Below, piece by piece: positions 60,125 to 64,000 of a stretch of 64,000 nt of DNA. Both the position numbers and the translations under genes were made by a program. The stretch lies in contig CM019067.1 in the NCBI GenBank assembly GCA_009667805.1, forward strand, positions 242,951,721-243,015,720, in the 5' to 3' direction. This stretch comes from Leptobrachium leishanense. Taxonomy: Eukaryota; Chordata; Amphibia; Anura; Megophryidae. A model generated the notes under the pieces. That model worked only from the letters and a program-made list of their open reading frames with translations, made no database searches and was not told where the DNA came from. How positions within the stretch are numbered: the first letter of the stretch is position 1; the number at the start of each line of letters is the position of its first letter.

Positions 60125-62255
60125 CAGCTGACGAGACAGATCTTTCATTTCGCAGCTTACAAACTCAATAATTAGGCCCTGCATCACTGGCTTAGAGGTG
60201 GCAGATAAAAGGTTAGTTTCACTCCATCGGTGGATATTTTCATCAATATAATTAAGCCAACCTGTTTCTGGGTGAGCCCGAAATGCCTCCAAAAGTGATA
60301 AACCCTGGTAGAGAATCTCAAATTATGTGTCAGGACCCCCATCTGCATCCGTCCTCTGAGGTTCATGGCAGCAATAATTTCTATGCTGCTCCTGTTCCTG
60401 CAACCTGTATAATGTATAAACCTGCAAACAGCTCATCCAGCAAACCAACAGCTAAACACCAAGCACGTCACACCACACACTCGAAATAAAGGCCCCTTCC
60501 TATCCTCGCTTCATCATTGTAGCTGTTTTCCTGCATGGGAAAAGACCTATCTGTTTTTGCTCTGCAAGATCCCCACTACCTGTTCCTGATTACACCGGCT
60601 TCCTCTACAATAACTTCTGATCCAGCAATCACCATCCTCATCCATATTTGGCAATCTGGTCAGTCTATTATCCATCCACCTCTACCCATATCTGCATCTG
60701 TGCAGCATACTGCACGCTGGGCTCAAACCCCCCTTATACTCTGGTGCCACCCCAGTACCAGAGCCCTGACATTATGAGATGATGGAATGGGGATCTGCAG
60801 TACCAACTGTATTTGAAAGGGGTGCATGATCAGAAATTAAAAATACCGAGGCACCAGCACTCCCCCATTCATCAACATTCAAGCCTGCTACCTCCACCAT
60901 TCTAAATCGAAGATGGCGACCATCAACTGCAGGATGAAAAATTGGACTGGACCCGCCACAATCAGTAGGCAAGCAGCCCCACGCCAGCCGCATACCCGGG
61001 TGCCCTCGGGGCACGAAGTGCCTCCTCTCAGCCTCGGTCCATGCCGGCCCACGGGATTACCCATCCAGATCCCGTTCACGTCATTAGGTTTTGCCTCATA
61101 CTTAACCTTCGATTAACATAATTTTACCAATTTTAAAAATGAAAACCAAACCTCTTTGGGTGTTTTTTAGTATTGAATTTTTCTAGTACTACCATAGCAG
61201 AGTGAGATACAATCAATGCATAAAGAAAGTACAAATGTAGATGGAGCGTCACCAAGTGGTAAAGACTGACAAAATGTAAAAAAAACAAAAACAGTTGAGT
61301 ACATGGATGCTACTGATGTCTAAATAGAAGGAGATGAAACATGCATTTCACAGAACTATTATTACCACAGTTGCAGTTACAAGTATTTATAAAGCTCTAA
61401 CACGTTCTGTAGCAACAACAGTTAGATAAAGGTAACACAATCTAAGACTGTGTCACCATCTAGTGGTAAAGAATATGTATATACTTGTGGCCAAATAGTT
61501 TCAAAATAAACACAGTGGTTTGACAAGAATATTGAATGTCAAAAGATTTACCACGTATCAATTGTTGAATGTGCTGGTTACTCAGTAGTTGCACATTTTA
61601 CAACCTAATTCAGTCAAATTTTCAAAATATTTTCTTTGTGTGCATTCATGTGCACATTTAGGGATGTCATCCAAGAATGATGTCACCAGAAGTGGCGTTA
61701 ATGTAAATTATACTCTAAGATAATGATATCTTTATGATAGTATTTATAAATCAATACATTATATGTGATTAAAAGTCTGTGGCTTATACCATCCTTATAC
61801 TTTAGACACAAACACACAGCCTTCATCTGCACACCCAGTATGCATTTACACACACAAATACAGCATGTACCCTTTCACTTTGCAGTGTAATGTATCTGTC
61901 TTCATTAACCTTTGGTACCCTGTCAGCCTCCATTAAACCCCAGTACTCCTCCTCAGTCCCCTTTATCCCCCAGTCCACCTGTCAAGTGTCAACAAAGCTA
62001 GGGTGGGAATAAAAAACAAAATTGTAGACCAGATCTACTTCAATAAATGTCCCAGTCACTTTCTTCCACTCTATCGTGGCTTTATATTTTATGGTAATTG
62101 ACACAATCAATTAGAGAAATAATGGTGAGATATGAGGGGGTGCTGATAAGTATTGAACCTTACCCAGAAAAAATTGCGCTAGGAAGCTGCAAATTGCAGG
62201 GTGTCCTGGCCTATTTGTCTATATTCAATGGTGCAAAAAGCAACTAACTATGATT
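60125..62255. other. no recognised gene; unassigned intergenic sequence
   Basis: I see no gene. The segment near 62137-62190 (GGGGGTGCTGATAAGTATTG) resembles the end of a mariner-type element, but a partner end was not found. Short open frames here lack codon bias or motifs. Confidence 0.5.
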
Positions 62256-62259
62256 TAAC

Positions 62260-62796
62260 TTATCCCTTTGCAGACCGCAGAGGGAAAATCTGGGATCTCT
62301 TTAGGTCAGAGAGAAAGAGATTACAGTAGTCAAGGCGTGATATAATAAGAGCTTGGTTGAGCATTTTAGTAGAGTCCTGATTAAGACCGGGACGGATACA
62401 TGCAATGTTTTTTAGGTGGAAGTAGCAGGATTTGGTTAGTGACTGAATGTGAAGAGTGAAGGAGAAATCAGAGTCGAAGAGGACCTCGTGGCAACACGCC
62501 TGAGAGGTAAAAGAAATGGTGGCACCATTCACCTGAAGGGAAATGGGCACAGGAATGATGGTTTCAGAGGGAGGGAAGACAAGAAGTGCAGTTTTAGAGA
62601 GGTTGAGCTTTAGTAAACAGGAAGTCATCCAGCTGGAGATAGCCGACATGCCAACAGTAAGGTGGTCCAACACAGGAGGAGAAAGATCCGGAGAGGAAAG
62701 GTAGATTTGGGTGTCGTCAGCATAGAGATGATATTGGAATCTTGGAATATAGGAAGAAATGAGGTTGCCCATATAGATTCCTATAATGGAGGACAC
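62260..62796 (-). mobile_element. L2-like LINE reverse transcriptase fragment
   Basis: 178 codons on the - strand include LYADDTQIYLSSPDLSP (the catalytic YADD), ISSWMTSCLLKLNLSKTALL, DFSFTLHIQSLTKSCYFHLK and ALIISRLDYCN, typical of the palm/thumb part of L2-clade LINEs. The upstream part continues at 63905-64000 beyond an insertion. Confidence 0.85.
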
Positions 62797-63904
62797 AACC
62801 AGTGGGTATCAGCAAGCCAACTGAGGAAGCCACAGGAATATTTTCCCCAAGGTGAAATGCGTTTTGGCATTTTTTTTATCTTATTTTATATTTATTTTAG
62901 TTTATATTTTAATAGTTGAATAAACTACCCACTTTTTACCACTACCCCGCTGACTCCATGCAGATGCATTTTTTTGGAGGTTGTTCCTGGTAAACAACCA
63001 CGTGGGCGAATACATCTAGGACCTGATTTAGGTCCAGAAACATGTGAGTGCTCCCATCTTTGATCTTTGTTAAATATAATGCGTTTGCAGTGTACACTAT
63101 TTTGTCTCTATATTTGCATCTAAAGAATCCCACTATCAAGAGGATCGATTGGGCTGTTGAGTGGCCACAAATAACCTAGAAGTGAAATCCACAGAGCCAG
63201 TTGGGCTCAAAACAATGTGAGTGGGAATAATTAGGTGTGACAAACTTATAACCTTTTTGTTGTGCAATCTACACCATGATGTCCTTCTCTTTCTCTCTTC
63301 TATTGCGATATCCAGCCTCCAGAGAACCCTCAAGACATTGTGTGCTCCATACTTATAGTTTTTGTTGTGTTTGAATGTTGGTTGTCAAGACAGGATCAAC
63401 CCTGTGAAGCATTTAGCAGCACCTGTCTTAATATTCTGTACAATTCCATTATTAGCACTTCACATCCATATATACCCGTTTTGGAAGTTGTACCTGCATG
63501 AAAATAATTTCTGGGCGAATTCCCTCTAGGACCGGTTTAGGTCCAACTCCATGTGAGTGTATACACTTCCCTTTTACAATATTATCTATTGTTTCCGTTT
63601 GCACTATGTCTTCAGTTCTTTTGTTCAAGATTTGGTGTTAATATTGAAAATCCTTTGGGCTGGTGGGTAGCCGCTAATAACCTAGAAGTGAACAACTCTA
63701 GAGCCTGACATCTGTGATACAGACTACACAGAATCAGCAGGAGTGTCTTGCATAATATTTGGGTACCCTGCACTTTTTTGTATTCCATATGTGAGTAAAT
63801 TAGTATGGTTGTTGAGTGACAAAGACAACATTTTAAATATATAGCGACACCTCCATTACCCCTTTGTGATATTTTGATATTTGGTGTTGCACCACATTTC
63901 TTTT
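62797..63904 (+). mobile_element. hammerhead-motif / GTGAGTG-hairpin element (Penelope-like?)
   Basis: Inserted into an L2-like LINE of opposite orientation. In order it has the hammerhead-like core (62816-62868), a T-rich stretch with AATAAA (62877-62930), module A (hairpins 62979-62999 and 63019-63035, GTGAGTG 63044), module B (63194-63208, GTGAGTG 63217), then a second diverged A (63529-63544, GTGAGTG 63553) and B (63650-63710). No protein frame is visible. The family is not certain. Confidence 0.55.
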
Positions 63905-64000
63905 ATATTGAAGAGAAGGATAGGAAGAGAACCAGGAGAGCGGTGTCACTGAGGCCCAATTGATGCACCTTGTGGAGCAGGAGAGGGTGGTTAACAGTAT
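63905..64000 (-). mobile_element. L2-like LINE, upstream part, running off the window
   Basis: The - strand reads VNHPLLLHKVHQLGLSDTAL, the block after the FDTVNH catalytic motif in L2-type reverse transcriptase. It fits in order before the YADD fragment at 62260-62796, with about 40 codons lost at the insertion. Confidence 0.7.

Noticed and set aside
62137..62260. Mariner-like end GGGGGTGCTGATAAGTATTG
   Set aside because: No inverted partner or transposase sequence was found nearby; kept only as a remark.

Overview
The window is vertebrate nuclear DNA. It holds the 3' half of one gene, the Hedgehog-pathway transcription factor GLI3 on the + strand, set in a very repeat-rich landscape. The repeats are CR1-type and L2-type LINEs, a tRNA-like SINE, Tc1, hAT-like elements, many TTAA-ended or hairpin-built nonautonomous DNA elements, and minisatellites. 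Protein similarity is clearly GLI3. The repeat flavour (TTAACCCCTT-type elements, CR1 copies ending in TTCTATG repeats, hammerhead-like motifs beside GAAACGCG) suggests an amphibian, most likely a frog. The species cannot be fixed from sequence alone.

Layout. 1-30166 is a single long GLI3 intron: no coding exon was recognised upstream of 30167. It contains a nearly full-length CR1 LINE on the - strand (6593 to about 10380), a dozen nonautonomous DNA elements, and a repeat-poor stretch (about 13680-14750) that looks like a candidate conserved regulatory element. Five GLI3 coding exons follow: 30167-30316, 30485-30649, 33475-33759, 36881-37208 and 41930-44184. All have GT-AG junctions and matching phase, and together they encode about 1060 residues. 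They run from the end of zinc finger 1 through zinc fingers 2-5, the processing/PKA-site region and the C-terminal transactivation domain. A 3' UTR of about 1.6 kb ends at an AATAAA (45769-45774).

Downstream (45.9-64 kb) there is no host gene that I can support, only nested mobile elements. These are a CR1-like LINE fragment; a 2.4-kb palindromic element split by an almost complete Tc1 transposon (48217-49829); an L2-like LINE 3' end; a chain-of-hairpins TTAA element; and an L2-like LINE broken by a 1722-bp hAT-like element with an exact 8-bp target duplication and two internal minisatellites. After these come a second CR1 copy that is itself split by an insertion, and another L2-like LINE split by an element carrying hammerhead-like and hairpin-GTGAGTG modules.

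The most unusual signal is a noncoding element architecture seen intact at 47.4-48.1 and 62.8-63.9 kb and, without its ribozyme-like part, at 57.87-58.34 kb. It has a hammerhead-like core whose closing stem changes sequence but keeps pairing between copies, then a T-rich spacer, then paired hairpin modules each ending in GTGAGT(G). It may belong to Penelope-like elements or to an undescribed retroelement family.
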